From Pseudomonas viridiflava (GTDB lineage Bacteria > Pseudomonadota > Gammaproteobacteria > Pseudomonadales > Pseudomonadaceae), in the NCBI GenBank assembly GCA_900596015.1, contig UVIF01000004.1:62001-126000 (forward strand): DNA of 64,000 bases, written 5' to 3'. The position numbers were made by a program, and so were the translations under genes. This document shows, piece after piece, positions 1 to 9,200 of the stretch. How positions within the stretch are numbered: the first letter of the stretch is position 1; every line of letters begins with the position of its first letter. The notes under the pieces were generated by a model. It saw only the letters and a list, made by a program, of their open reading frames with translations, was not told the DNA's origin and ran no database searches.

Positions 1-284
1 TCCCGCACCAACTCGGCTACCTTGGCGCGCCCGCCGTTTTCGCCATGGTGCAGGTCAATGGGCCCAGGCGCCGACCAGACACGAATGTTCTCGCTGGGCA
101 ATACACCGTGAAACTTCGCACGAATGGCCTCGATGGTCCCGTCGAGCAGGCTGCTCAGGGCCAGGAATATTTCGTGTTCCCCACAATTTTCGACCAGGCT
201 TTCTACCAGGTCCATGACGTAGCAAGCCGACTCGGAGGTGGCGCAATGAACCTGAGCGCCCTGCATGTCTATAACAATCCGCAT
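1..284 (-). CDS. Glycosyltransferase, N-terminal part (cut by window edge)
   Basis: Reading leftward from an ATG at 284-282 gives about 94 codons with no stop before the edge. The product begins MRIVIDMQGAQ and contains GEHEIFLALSSLL and ENIRVWSAPGPI, matching the start of the large family-4 glycosyltransferases of Pseudomonas O-antigen loci (recalled from family knowledge). The ATG overlaps the stop of the upstream methyltransferase gene by one base (TAATG), so the two are translationally coupled. Odd point: relatives usually have a glycine-rich RGIGRY-like stretch right after MQGAQ, but here the stretch reads VHCATSESACYV, so the usual sugar-acceptor loop may be degenerate. The role would be O-chain assembly on the cytoplasmic face. 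Sugar specificity cannot be judged from this fragment. Confidence 0.75.
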   Translation of the reverse strand, partial: MRIVIDMQGAQVHCATSESACYVMDLVESLVENCGEHEIFLALSSLLDGTIEAIRAKFHGVLPSENIRVWSAPGPIDLHHGENGGRAKVAELVR

Positions 285-2005
285 TAGCCCCGGTCCTTTT
301 GATCAATAGCTTTTTTCAGGTCGTGATAAATCTGACGTGCTTCAACCGACAGGCCTTCCAGGTGCGCAGGCACTGAACTGTCCGAAGGAAGACTGGAGGC
401 CAGTGCCGCATCGGGCATCATTCCATGGTTGTGCACGACGCTCTTGAGCGCCATGTACAGGCGCGGAGAACGCTTGAGCGCGGTGTTCAGACGCTGATGC
501 AGCATTGGTCGGCCCAGCACGAACTGGACGGCCGCGCCCAAGACCTTGCGACCAGAGCCACGCACGATCCCGACCGCTGCACCGGGGGCGGTGCGGACCG
601 TATGGACCGACCAGCGGGCCGGGCTGGTAACGCGCCAGAAGGTACTGCGCTGCATCTCCTGTAGTTGCTGCTCGTAGGCCACGGCGCGCAGATACCAATG
701 ATGGGCATGCCCCAGCGAAGCGTTGAGTTCGCTGCGAACCTGCTCCAGTTCCTGCACCGCGTTACTGTGGTGCTCGTGGGCTTGCGCCAGGCTGTTCTGC
801 AAGTGGAAGCAACGCTGTTGCAGCTCGATCACGCTTTCGCTGAACCGATGCTGGTGCGCCTCCACTCCCTGGCTGAATCTTTGCTCCTGCGCGAAGGACG
901 CTTCGATGATGCGCTGCTCCTGTGCCCCTAGCGCATCAGTGAAGCGTTGCTCCTGAGCAATCACCAGATCCTGGAAGCGTTGTTCCTGCGCCAGTACGGC
1001 TTCGGTGAAACGTTCTTCCTGGGCCAGCACCGCACCCGCGAAGCGTGCTTCCTGGGCCTGGGCTTCCTGACTGAAGCGGTCTTCGTGAACTTCGGCCGAA
1101 TGCTGAAAATTCTCGTGCAGCAGCTTCAATTGCTCCGCATGGTGGGCATGGATACGCTCAATCGCGTCCTGCAGACCTGGATAGCTAACATACTGCTCGC
1201 CGGGGTCCTGGCCGGGATTTTCCGCCAGCTTGGTTTCCATCGCGCTCAAGCGCTGCTCGATCCCGTGGTCGTAACGCATTGCCAACTCGTGCAGCGCGAC
1301 GCCATAGGCAATGTCGAACGCAGAAGCAAAGGTCTCGAGTTGTTCGGCAGCAGCTGGCTTTTGCGCAACTACAGCGTAGTCCGGGCTAGTGCCCGAAATC
1401 ACGTCCCACACCCCGATTTTCTGGTCTTCGGCGCGCAGTTCGGAGCGCTCTTGAAGGCGGACGATTTTGGCGCGGGCAAACCCCGAATGCTCGGCCAGAA
1501 ACGACAATAGCAAACCCGGCAGTGGCCGTTCGTGGGTCGGGTCAAGATAGAACGTATTGGTCCCCACGACGAGACTTTCGGCATTCGGCGTTTCAAGGAT
1601 CAGCAGCCCGGCCGGGCGCAATACGCGCTGAGCTTCGGCGACCACTTCCTGAAGAACGGGAAAAGGAATGTGTTCGGCAATGTGAAAGCCCGTCACGGCC
1701 ACCAGGCTGTTGTCCGGCAGTTCTTTGAGCGCGGCAAGGGCATCTGCGTTACGCGCAGGCAAACCCAACGCCTGGCAGGCCTGCAGCATCCCCTCATCCA
1801 GGTCTACACCCATGGGCGCGTAACCTTCACGCTGAAGCAACTCTAGCCATTCGCCTCGACCGCAGCCTAGATCCAGTATCGGATAATCTTGATAAAGGTC
1901 TTTGAGCGGGTCGAGAAATGGCAAATAGACTCGCAGTCGCTCGGTGATCAAATCCCGAGATCCGCGATAGCGATCTTCGAAAGCGCGATAGAAACTGTCG
2001 TCCAT
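284..2005 (-). CDS. SAM-dependent methyltransferase with long coiled coil, candidate O-antigen chain terminator
   Basis: The protein is 573 aa. Residues 1-220 form a class I methyltransferase with motif I ILDLGCGRG at 43-51. They are followed by a helical region, a tandem 11-residue repeat and a basic amphipathic C-terminus that could bind the membrane. The start is the ATG at 2005, which overlaps the wzt stop (TGATG); an upstream ATG at 2101 lies inside wzt and is less likely. Its place directly after Wzm/Wzt suggests WbdD-like work: methylating the non-reducing end of the O-chain to stop elongation, with the coiled coil setting distance from the membrane. Unlike E. coli WbdD, I see no kinase domain. 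The methyltransferase call is firm; the terminator role is inferred from context and architecture. Confidence 0.85.
   Translation of the reverse strand: MDDSFYRAFEDRYRGSRDLITERLRVYLPFLDPLKDLYQDYPILDLGCGRGEWLELLQREGYAPMGVDLDEGMLQACQALGLPARNADALAALKELPDNSLVAVTGFHIAEHIPFPVLQEVVAEAQRVLRPAGLLILETPNAESLVVGTNTFYLDPTHERPLPGLLLSFLAEHSGFARAKIVRLQERSELRAEDQKIGVWDVISGTSPDYAVVAQKPAAAEQLETFASAFDIAYGVALHELAMRYDHGIEQRLSAMETKLAENPGQDPGEQYVSYPGLQDAIERIHAHHAEQLKLLHENFQHSAEVHEDRFSQEAQAQEARFAGAVLAQEERFTEAVLAQEQRFQDLVIAQEQRFTDALGAQEQRIIEASFAQEQRFSQGVEAHQHRFSESVIELQQRCFHLQNSLAQAHEHHSNAVQELEQVRSELNASLGHAHHWYLRAVAYEQQLQEMQRSTFWRVTSPARWSVHTVRTAPGAAVGIVRGSGRKVLGAAVQFVLGRPMLHQRLNTALKRSPRLYMALKSVVHNHGMMPDAALASSLPSDSSVPAHLEGLSVEARQIYHDLKKAIDQKDRG
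824..1120 (-). repeat. Nine tandem 33-bp units coding an 11-residue (hendecad) repeat
   Basis: Within the methyltransferase gene, in-frame units of exactly 33 bases start at 824, 857, 890, 923, 956, 989, 1022, 1055 and 1088. The encoded units follow a pattern like QEQRFtdAvlA (QEARFAGAVLA, QEERFTEAVLA, QEQRFQDLVIA, QEQRFTDALGA and so on). The outermost units are the most diverged. An 11-residue period is typical of right-handed or straight coiled coils. Repeat number could change by slippage in 33-bp steps without loss of frame. Confidence 0.9.
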
Positions 2006-3219
2006 CACTTGCACTCCACAGTCGGAGGTATCCAGGCCAAGCCGACGAAGCTGCCCTTGGACATGTTGACTACGTTGAACAGCAGCGCTAGATCGCGCCA
2101 TTCGTAATTGTCGGCGATATGACTATCGGTGGCGTGCAGTGCGACGGCCACGGAATACGAACCCACGCCCAACATGGCCGGGAAGCGAAATTCATATGTC
2201 AAGACTGCGCCTTCCTGCAGGTCGGTTCGCACGCACTTGAGATGGTGAGTGTTGGTGCCGAAGACATCTTGGCCCAAGCGATCCTTGATCACATAGCCAA
2301 CAACCAACTCTGGCAGTTCAACGTTGATCTTGACCTTGATGGTCAGGCACACGTCCTCGCCCACCGCTATGTACTCGACCGGCGCACCTTCGGTGTTGTA
2401 AAGCGTCACGCTGTCGATGGACGCCTTGCCACTGCCAGATTTGGTCTGGCGACCGCCATCGGCCAGCGTGTTGACCTCGACCACCGAGTTTTCTTTCTGG
2501 GCAATGATCGCGTTGTAGTAGTCCATGACTTCTTCAGGCGGGCCATCCTTGATGATGGTGCCGCCATCCAGCAGGATCGCACGACTGCACAGCGCCTGAA
2601 TCGAGCCCCTGTCGTGGGACACGATCAGCAAGGTAGTACCCGCTTTCTGGTACTCCTTGATGCGCCCGAAGCTTTTGTGCTGGAAGTAACTGTCACCAAC
2701 GGAAAGGGCCTCGTCGATGATCAGAATTTCCGGGCGGAATGCAGTCGCTACCGAAAACGCCACACGCATCTGCATGCCGCTGGAATATGTCCGTACCGCG
2801 TGATCGAAGTACTCGCCGATTTCGGCGAAAGCCTCGATGTCATCGATCGCGCCATTGATCTGGCTGGCGTTGAACCCCATCAGGCCCGCAGCGTGATAGA
2901 CGTTCTGCCGCCCTGTCAATTCAGGGTTGAAGCCCATTCCCAGCTCCAGAATGGCAGCAATGCGGCCATTCACCTGGACCGTTCCCTCACTGGGCTGCAG
3001 AGTGCCAGTGATCATTTTCAGCAATGTGGACTTGCCTGCGCCGTTCTGGCCCACCAGGCCAATGGCTTCGCCAGCGCCCAGTTCGAAGCTGATGTGCTTG
3101 AGGACCCAATGCTCTTCGGTGGGTTTCACAGGAAGGTAGAACCAGCGCGCCATGCGCTGCCATTCCGAGCGATAGGTGCGATACGCCTTGCCCAGATTGG
3201 TGACGGCTAGAAGTGTCAT
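2005..3219 (-). CDS. wzt: O-antigen ABC transporter ATPase Wzt with C-terminal carbohydrate-binding domain
   Basis: The protein is 404 aa. Residues 1-245 are an ABC ATPase with Walker A GQNGAGKST at 57-65, signature YSSGMQMR, Walker B ILIIDEAL and the switch His in IVSHD. Residues of about 255-404 form an extra beta-rich domain, as in Wzt proteins that recognise the capped non-reducing end of a finished O-chain. It pairs with Wzm, encoded just upstream with a 4-base overlap, to export undecaprenyl-linked polymer across the inner membrane. The capping methyltransferase follows directly. The two-domain length and the neighbouring methyltransferase together support a cap-recognition mechanism rather than the one-domain type that needs no cap. 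Confidence 0.92.
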   Translation of the reverse strand: MTLLAVTNLGKAYRTYRSEWQRMARWFYLPVKPTEEHWVLKHISFELGAGEAIGLVGQNGAGKSTLLKMITGTLQPSEGTVQVNGRIAAILELGMGFNPELTGRQNVYHAAGLMGFNASQINGAIDDIEAFAEIGEYFDHAVRTYSSGMQMRVAFSVATAFRPEILIIDEALSVGDSYFQHKSFGRIKEYQKAGTTLLIVSHDRGSIQALCSRAILLDGGTIIKDGPPEEVMDYYNAIIAQKENSVVEVNTLADGGRQTKSGSGKASIDSVTLYNTEGAPVEYIAVGEDVCLTIKVKINVELPELVVGYVIKDRLGQDVFGTNTHHLKCVRTDLQEGAVLTYEFRFPAMLGVGSYSVAVALHATDSHIADNYEWRDLALLFNVVNMSKGSFVGLAWIPPTVECK

Positions 3220-4010
3220 AGCGAATCCACCATTTCTGCCGATGCGCGACGGAACAGGAACAAGCCCACCAACATCAAGCCTGAAGCGATCAAGACGGTG
3301 ATGCCAATTTGTTGGATGTCAGGCGGCACTTTGTAGACCAGTACATTGTGGTAGGCGGCAACGATGGGATACATCGGGTTGGCGTCCAGCGTGCCACGCA
3401 GGTACTCCGGCACGATGTTTATCGAATAGACGATCGGAGTGAACCAGAACCACACCTGCAGAATGATCGGCATGACCTGACCGATGTCACGCACGAATAC
3501 GTTCAGTACGCCCAATACCAGGCCAATGCCGACGGCCAAGGCAACGACTGTCAGCGTCAGAGGGATCAACCAGAACATTTGCATGTTCGGCGCATGACCC
3601 AGCGCGGCGAAGATGATCAACACAGCAGCGAACAGCAGCAGATTATTGAGGATGGCAGAGCCAACAACGATGATCGGCAACGCAATGCGCGGAAAGCGCA
3701 TCTTCTTCATCAGGTTGCCCTGCTCTATGAATACCGTCAGGCAGCGCCCGACGATTTCCGCGAACAGGTTCCAGGCCAGGATGCCGGCAATCAGGTACAG
3801 CGCGTAGGCGTACTTGTTGTCGATGCCCGGCAAGCGGGCGCCGAGCACGTTGGACAGGATGAGCGCATAGATGGCGACCTGGGCCAGCGGATGAATGATC
3901 ATCCAGAGGCCACCCAGTTTGCTGCGCGCAAAGCGCGCAACGAACTCGTTCTTGATGGAAGTTACAATGAAGCCTCTGTAGTCCCAGATGCCTCTCAACA
4001 TGCCAAACAT
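3216..4010 (-). CDS. wzm: O-antigen ABC transporter permease Wzm
   Basis: The protein is 264 aa with about six hydrophobic membrane segments and belongs to the ABC-2 polysaccharide export permease family. The N-terminus has the family-typical stretch around IKNEFVARFARSKLGGLWMI before the first membrane span. It forms the membrane channel for the O-polysaccharide and is energised by Wzt. Its stop overlaps the wzt start by four bases (ATGA), indicating tight coupling. It starts two bases after the phosphomannomutase stop, so it belongs to the same transcript. Confidence 0.92.
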   Translation of the reverse strand: MFGMLRGIWDYRGFIVTSIKNEFVARFARSKLGGLWMIIHPLAQVAIYALILSNVLGARLPGIDNKYAYALYLIAGILAWNLFAEIVGRCLTVFIEQGNLMKKMRFPRIALPIIVVGSAILNNLLLFAAVLIIFAALGHAPNMQMFWLIPLTLTVVALAVGIGLVLGVLNVFVRDIGQVMPIILQVWFWFTPIVYSINIVPEYLRGTLDANPMYPIVAAYHNVLVYKVPPDIQQIGITVLIASGLMLVGLFLFRRASAEMVDSL

Positions 4011-4012
4011 AA

Positions 4013-5374
4013 TTATCCTTTGATCAAACGCTCTATCTCAGCAACACGCTGAGCCACCAATTCTTCGCTGCCGCGGCTTTCCACGTTCAGGCGCAGCAGT
4101 GGCTCGGTGTTCGAGCCCCGCAGGCTGAAGCGCCAGTCGGCGAACTCGACGCTGATGCCGTCGGTGCGGTCGACGCTGGGGTTCTGTGCGGTGTAGAACG
4201 CGAGGATCTTCTCGATCGAGCCTTTGACGTCGGCGACTTCGTAGTTGATCTCGCCGCTGCACGGGAACGCCTGGATGCGCTCGTCCACCAGTTGCGCCAG
4301 GGTCTTGCCGGTGATGCTCATCAGCTCGGCCACCAGCAGCCACGGGATATTGCCGCTGTCGCAGTAGGCGAAGTCGCGGAAATAGTGGTGGGCGCTCATC
4401 TCGCCGCCGTAGACGGCGTCTTCGGCGCGCATGCGCTCCTTGATGAAGGCGTGCCCGGTCTTGCTCTGGATGGCGACGCCACCGGCGGCTTCGACCTGTT
4501 CGATGGTGTTCCAGGTCAGGCGCGGATCGTGGATGATCTTGCTGCCGGGGTGCTTCTTCAGCAGCATTTCAGCCAGCAGGCCGACCAGGTAGTAGCCCTC
4601 GATGAAGCGGCCCTTGTCGTCGAAGAAGAAGCAGCGGTCGAAGTCGCCGTCCCAGGCGATACCCATGTCGGCGCCGTTTTCCAGCAGGGCCTTGCGGGTC
4701 AGCTCGCGGTTTTCCGGCAGCAGCGGGTTGGGCACGCCGTTGGGGAAGTTGCCGTCTGGTTCGCCGTTGATGACGATCAGTTCCAGCGGCAGCTTGGCCT
4801 TGAGCAGTTCGATGGTCGGGCCGACGGCGCCGTTGCCGGGGTCGGCCAGCACCTTGAGGGGCTTGAGCGACTTGACGTCGATGTAGGTCAGCAGGTGCTC
4901 GATGTAGGCGCTCTTGTCGAACACTTCGCGCACGTGGCCAGCGGTGGCGGCCTTGTCGTCGAAGTTGCCGGCTTCAACGCGGGCACGAATGGCGTCGAGG
5001 CCGGTGTCGCCACTGATGGGCTTGGAGTGCTCGCGCACCAGCTTCATGCCGTTGTAACCCTTGGGGTTATGGCTGGCGGTGATCATGATGCCGCCATCGG
5101 CCTTGAGGTGGCTGGTGGCAAAGTAGACTTCTTCGGTGCCGCACAGGCCCAGGTCGAGCACGTCGGCGCCGGCCTCGGTCAGGCCCTTGATGAGGGCGGC
5201 GGCCAGGCCTGGGCTTTCCAGGCGCATGTCGCGCCCGACGACATAGGCTTTGCCGTGCAGTTCGGACACCAGCGCGCGACCGATACGGTAGGCGATGTCG
5301 TCATTGAGGTCGGCAGGGACTTGGCCACGAATGTCGTAGGCCTTGAAGCAACGGGTCTGGAGAGGGGGATACAT
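4013..5374 (-). CDS. manB: Phosphomannomutase (ManB/CpsG-type, AlgC family)
   Basis: The protein is 453 aa and is an alpha-D-phosphohexomutase that converts mannose-6-P to mannose-1-P for GDP-mannose. The active-site phosphoserine loop [12 protein letters not shown] and the metal loop DGDFDR are both present, as is the C-terminal phosphate-binding SLRGSNTEP. Length and motifs match ManB/CpsG (about 456 aa). Together with the guanylyltransferase upstream it would supply GDP-mannose, and from that GDP-rhamnose or other GDP-sugars, for the O-chain. It may also act on glucose-phosphates, as AlgC does. The 141-bp gap to the upstream gene shows no terminator I can recognise. Confidence 0.93.
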   Translation of the reverse strand: MYPPLQTRCFKAYDIRGQVPADLNDDIAYRIGRALVSELHGKAYVVGRDMRLESPGLAAALIKGLTEAGADVLDLGLCGTEEVYFATSHLKADGGIMITASHNPKGYNGMKLVREHSKPISGDTGLDAIRARVEAGNFDDKAATAGHVREVFDKSAYIEHLLTYIDVKSLKPLKVLADPGNGAVGPTIELLKAKLPLELIVINGEPDGNFPNGVPNPLLPENRELTRKALLENGADMGIAWDGDFDRCFFFDDKGRFIEGYYLVGLLAEMLLKKHPGSKIIHDPRLTWNTIEQVEAAGGVAIQSKTGHAFIKERMRAEDAVYGGEMSAHHYFRDFAYCDSGNIPWLLVAELMSITGKTLAQLVDERIQAFPCSGEINYEVADVKGSIEKILAFYTAQNPSVDRTDGISVEFADWRFSLRGSNTEPLLRLNVESRGSEELVAQRVAEIERLIKG

Positions 5375-5515
5375 GGCAATCGCTCGCTCTATGTGGCCGA
5401 CGCGCGATGAGCGCGGACGTCGGTAGATTGGACGGTCGCTGACGAACGACCAGCGCAGTTCGGCCCCTGCGCATGCATTGGAGGCACGCGCAGAGGCCGA
5501 AGCGGGGTTTATCGG

Positions 5516-6961
5516 TCAGGCCTTGTCAACGCGGCCGTAGACGTCTTCGAAACGGACGATGTCGTCCTCGCCGAGGTAGTCGCCGCTTTGCACTTCGATC
5601 AGCACCAGGTCGATCACGCCCGGGTTCTTCAGGCGATGCTGGTGGCCAGCACGAATGAAGGTCGACTCGTTGGTGTTGAGCATCAGCTCGCGGTCATCGT
5701 TGACCACCACGGCCATGCCGCTGACGACGATCCAGTGTTCGCTGCGGTGATGGTGCATCTGCAGCGACAGCGACGCCTGGGGCTTGACCACGATGCGCTT
5801 GATCTTGAAGCGCTCGCCCTCTTCCAGGGTGGTGTAGGTGCCCCACGGACGGTGCACGGTGCGGTGCAGCTTGTGCAGGTGGTGGCCGCTGGCCTTGAGC
5901 TGGCCGACGATGTGCTTGACGTCCTGGCCGTGATCCTTGTGGCTGATCATCAGGGCATCCGGGGTGTCGATGACCAGCAGGTCTTCGACGCCGACCAGTG
6001 CGGTCAGGCGGTCTTCGCTGTGGACGAAGTTGTTGCGGGCATTGTGCGAGAGCACTTCGCCTTCGAAACGGTTGCCGTTTTCGTCGGCGCCGGTCAGTTC
6101 ACTGACCGCGTTCCACGAACCGATGTCGCTCCAGCCGATGTCGCACGGCACGGTGGCGACTTTGTCCGAGCGCTCCATCAGGGCGTAGTCGACCGAAATA
6201 TCCGGGACCTGGGCGAACGCGTCGGCGTCCAGTGCCAGGCAGCGGTAGTTCGGCGCTTCGGTCAGGCGCGAGGCTTCCTTCACGGCAACGGCGGCGGCAA
6301 GAACGTCCGGCGCGTGTTTCTTCAGTTCTTCGAGGACGCTGCGGACCTGGAAGCAGAACATGCCCGAGTTCCAGAAGTAGTTGCCGGCAGCGACGTAGCC
6401 CTTGGCGGTTTCCAGGTCTGGCTTCTCGACGAAGCGGGCGACTTTCAGGGTGCCTTCCAGGCCGGTGCCGACGCCGGCTTCGATGTAGCCAAAGCCGGTT
6501 TCAGGGTACTGCGGCTGAATGCCGAACGTGACCAGCCAGCCTTCGGCCGACAGCTTGACGGCCTTGGCGACGGCGGCGGAGAACGCGGCTTCGTTCTGGA
6601 TCAGGTGGTCGGCCGCCAGCACCAGCATGTGGGCGTCGGGACCGTGGGAATCGTTGAGTTGCAGCGCGGCCATGGCGACGGCGGCGGCGGTGTTGCGGCC
6701 GAACGGCTCGAGGATGAAGCCCTGGGCGTGGCCGGTCTTGTTGACGGTGCGGTATTCGTCTTCGGTCTTGAACAGCAGCTCGCGATTGGTAACGGTCAGC
6801 ACTTCGGACACGCCTTCGAGCTTGGAGGCGCGCAGGAAGGTCTTCTGGATCAGGTTCTGGCCGTCAGGCAGTGCCATGAATGGCTTGGGATGGGCCTCGC
6901 GGGAAACGGGCCACAACCGGCTGCCAACGCCGCCGGAAAGAATAACGGGGATCAGGTTCAT
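5516..6961 (-). CDS. manC: Bifunctional mannose-1-phosphate guanylyltransferase / mannose-6-phosphate isomerase
   Basis: The protein is 481 aa and is a type II PMI-GMP (ManC/AlgA/WbpW). The N-terminal nucleotidyltransferase begins LIPVILSGGVGSRLWPVSRE; the C-terminal cupin isomerase part contains RPWGTYTTLEEG and HHHRSEHWIVVSG. It would convert fructose-6-P to mannose-6-P and mannose-1-P plus GTP to GDP-mannose. The start at 6961 is chosen because AAAGGAT sits about 8 bases upstream and the family start is reproduced; an in-frame ATG at 6997 would add 12 atypical residues. It lies between rmlD and manB on one strand. Confidence 0.93.
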   Translation of the reverse strand: MNLIPVILSGGVGSRLWPVSREAHPKPFMALPDGQNLIQKTFLRASKLEGVSEVLTVTNRELLFKTEDEYRTVNKTGHAQGFILEPFGRNTAAAVAMAALQLNDSHGPDAHMLVLAADHLIQNEAAFSAAVAKAVKLSAEGWLVTFGIQPQYPETGFGYIEAGVGTGLEGTLKVARFVEKPDLETAKGYVAAGNYFWNSGMFCFQVRSVLEELKKHAPDVLAAAVAVKEASRLTEAPNYRCLALDADAFAQVPDISVDYALMERSDKVATVPCDIGWSDIGSWNAVSELTGADENGNRFEGEVLSHNARNNFVHSEDRLTALVGVEDLLVIDTPDALMISHKDHGQDVKHIVGQLKASGHHLHKLHRTVHRPWGTYTTLEEGERFKIKRIVVKPQASLSLQMHHHRSEHWIVVSGMAVVVNDDRELMLNTNESTFIRAGHQHRLKNPGVIDLVLIEVQSGDYLGEDDIVRFEDVYGRVDKA

Positions 6962-7218
6962 GCGTATTGGATCCTTTGTTTGCCGGTGTAGCGGCACTGT
7001 GAAAATCGATCTGTAGACCAGCTGTACATGGGGTGGAAACCACCGCTGCGCATCGAAGATCTGGCGGCTCCCTGCGCCGCAGACAACATATACGTCAAAC
7101 CCCTGAAGCCGCTCGCTGCTGATGAGTCAAGGAAGTGGCGGCTAGAATATCAGGAAATCCGGGGCCAAGCGCAAATCGTTCGCGCTTGGACACCCGCTCC
7201 GGGCCAGTAGTTCAGCGA

Positions 7219-8118
7219 TCATTGCTTGGTGCTGATCTCGGCCAACATCCGCTTCACGCCCACTTCCCAATGCGGCAACGTCAGGCCGAAACGCTCGGTC
7301 AGCTTGGTGGTGTCCAGGCGCGAATTCAACGGCCGCAGGGCGGGTGTCGGGTAGGCACTGGTGGGGATGGCTTCAATGGTTTCGACGGCCAGCTTGGTGC
7401 CTTGGCGACGGGCGTTTTCGATGACCAGCTTGGCGAAGGCATGCCAGGACGTTTCACCCGTGGCGGCGAGGTGGTAGGTGCCGGCCAGGTCGGGATTCGC
7501 CACGGCCATGGGAATGGCATGGGCGACGACGTCGGCCAGTAGCTCGGCGCCGGTGGGCGCGCCGATCTGGTCGCTGATGACGCTCAGGCTCTTGCGGTCC
7601 TTGGCCAGGCGCAACATGGTTTTGGCAAAATTGTTGCCACGGGCTGCGTAGACCCAGCTGGTGCGGAAAATCAGGTGCTTGCAGCCAGACTTGCGAATGG
7701 CTTCTTCGCCGGCCAGCTTGCTCGCGCCGTAGTAGTTGACGGGGACCGTGGTGTCGCTCTCTTGCCAAGGCTTCTCGCCCGTGCCGTCGAACACGTAGTC
7801 GGTGGAGTAGTGCACCAGCCAGGCGTCCAGATCGAGCGCTTCGCGGGCAAGCACGGCGCTTGCCCGGTGATTGATCAGGTCGGCGGCGTCCTTCTCGCTC
7901 TCGGCCTTGTCCACGGCGGTATAGGCGGCAGCGTTGACGATGACGTTCGGCGCGATGCGTCGCACCGTTTCGGCCAAGCCTTCAAGCGATGCCAGGTCTC
8001 CGCAGAGACCGGCTTCATCGATGTTCCTGCCCAGCGCGACTACCTTGCCCAGCGGCGCCAAGGCACGCTGCAGCTCCCAACCCACCTGACCGTTCTTGCC
8101 CAGGAGCAATATTTTCAC
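7219..8118 (-). CDS. rmlD: dTDP-4-dehydrorhamnose reductase
   Basis: The protein is 299 aa and is an extended SDR with the NAD(P) motif GKNGQVG at the N-terminus and active-site TDYVFDG and YGASK (Tyr-x-x-x-Lys). It reduces dTDP-4-keto-L-rhamnose to dTDP-L-rhamnose, the last step of the pathway. Its start overlaps the rmlB stop by four bases. The expected partners rmlA and rmlC are not in this window, so dTDP-glucose formation and 3,5-epimerisation must be encoded elsewhere. The 257 bases between its end and manC contain no gene I can support. Confidence 0.93.
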   Translation of the reverse strand: MKILLLGKNGQVGWELQRALAPLGKVVALGRNIDEAGLCGDLASLEGLAETVRRIAPNVIVNAAAYTAVDKAESEKDAADLINHRASAVLAREALDLDAWLVHYSTDYVFDGTGEKPWQESDTTVPVNYYGASKLAGEEAIRKSGCKHLIFRTSWVYAARGNNFAKTMLRLAKDRKSLSVISDQIGAPTGAELLADVVAHAIPMAVANPDLAGTYHLAATGETSWHAFAKLVIENARRQGTKLAVETIEAIPTSAYPTPALRPLNSRLDTTKLTERFGLTLPHWEVGVKRMLAEISTKQ

Positions 8119-9200
8119 AGTTCACGCCCTTGATAATTCGTATCGATCCATTGCTGGTAGGCGCCGCTCTTCACACGGTTCACCCATTCGGGATTATCCA
8201 GATACCACTGCACGGTCTTGCGAATACCGGACTCGAACGTCTCTACCGGCGTCCAGCCCAGCTCGCGCTGGATCTTGCTGGCGTCGATGGCGTAGCGAAC
8301 GTCATGGCCGGGGCGATCTTGTACGTGGGTGATCAAATGCGCATGAGGACGATGGGGTGACTGCGGGCAGAGCTCGTCGAGCAAGGCGCAGACCGTGTGC
8401 ACGACTTCGATGTTCTGTTTCTCGTTGTGGCCGCCGATGTTGTAGGTCTCCCCTACCTCACCTTCGGTCACCACTTGATACAGCGCACGTGCGTGGTCTT
8501 CGACATACAGCCAGTCGCGAATTTGATTACCTTTGCCATAAATGGGCAAGGCCTTGCCTTCCAGGGCATTGAGGATGATCAGCGGAATGAGTTTTTCCGG
8601 GAAATGGCACGGCCCATAGTTGTTCGAACAGTTGGTGATCAACGTCGGCAGGCCGTAGGTGCGCTGCCAGGCGCGGACCAGGTGATCGGAGCTCGCCTTG
8701 CTCGCGGAATACGGCGAGCTGGGCTGGTAAGGCGTGGTTTCGGTGAACAGGTCTTCAGGGCCTTCGAGGTCGCCATACACTTCATCCGTGGAGATGTGGT
8801 GGAAGCGGAAGGCGGCCTGAGGCTCGGCGTCGAGTTGCGACCAGTATTGGCGCGCGGCTTCGAGCAAGGTGTAGGTACCGATCACGTTGGTTTCGACGAA
8901 CGCGGCAGGCCCGGTGATCGAGCGATCGACATGGGACTCGGCAGCCAGGTGCATGACCAGATCAGGCCGGTGCTCGGCGAACACCCGGTCCATTTGCGCA
9001 CGGTCGCAGATGTCGACGTGCTCGAAGGCGTAGCGCGGTGTGCGCTCGCTACCCATGAGCGAATCCAGATTACCGGCGTAGGTCAATTTGTCGACATTGA
9101 CCACGGCGTCGTCGGTATTTGCCAGGATATGGCGAATGACTGCCGAGCCAATGAAGCCTGCACCACCGGTTACGAGGATTTTCACGTTAAACCACACCAT
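8115..9200 (-). CDS. rmlB: dTDP-glucose 4,6-dehydratase
   Basis: The protein is up to 361 aa and is an extended SDR with NAD motif GGAGFIGS, active-site STDEVYGD and [14 protein letters not shown]. It converts dTDP-glucose to dTDP-4-keto-6-deoxyglucose. It is the first gene of the leftward O-antigen operon. The start is uncertain: the ATG at 9200 adds MVWFN before the family start VKILVTGG, and a GTG at 9185 would give the usual N-terminus. Neither has a strong ribosome-binding site. Confidence 0.93.
   Translation of the reverse strand: MVWFNVKILVTGGAGFIGSAVIRHILANTDDAVVNVDKLTYAGNLDSLMGSERTPRYAFEHVDICDRAQMDRVFAEHRPDLVMHLAAESHVDRSITGPAAFVETNVIGTYTLLEAARQYWSQLDAEPQAAFRFHHISTDEVYGDLEGPEDLFTETTPYQPSSPYSASKASSDHLVRAWQRTYGLPTLITNCSNNYGPCHFPEKLIPLIILNALEGKALPIYGKGNQIRDWLYVEDHARALYQVVTEGEVGETYNIGGHNEKQNIEVVHTVCALLDELCPQSPHRPHAHLITHVQDRPGHDVRYAIDASKIQRELGWTPVETFESGIRKTVQWYLDNPEWVNRVKSGAYQQWIDTNYQGREL

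Noticed and set aside
2119..3210. Open frame of 363 codons opposite wzt
   Set aside because: It is a shadow of a gene with complete ABC motifs, with no ribosome-binding site or domain.
7000..7218. Small gene or promoter between rmlD and manC
   Set aside because: A short open frame at 7028-7210 has no ribosome-binding site or family features. TTGACT and TTGACG words exist on the minus strand but lack a matching -10.
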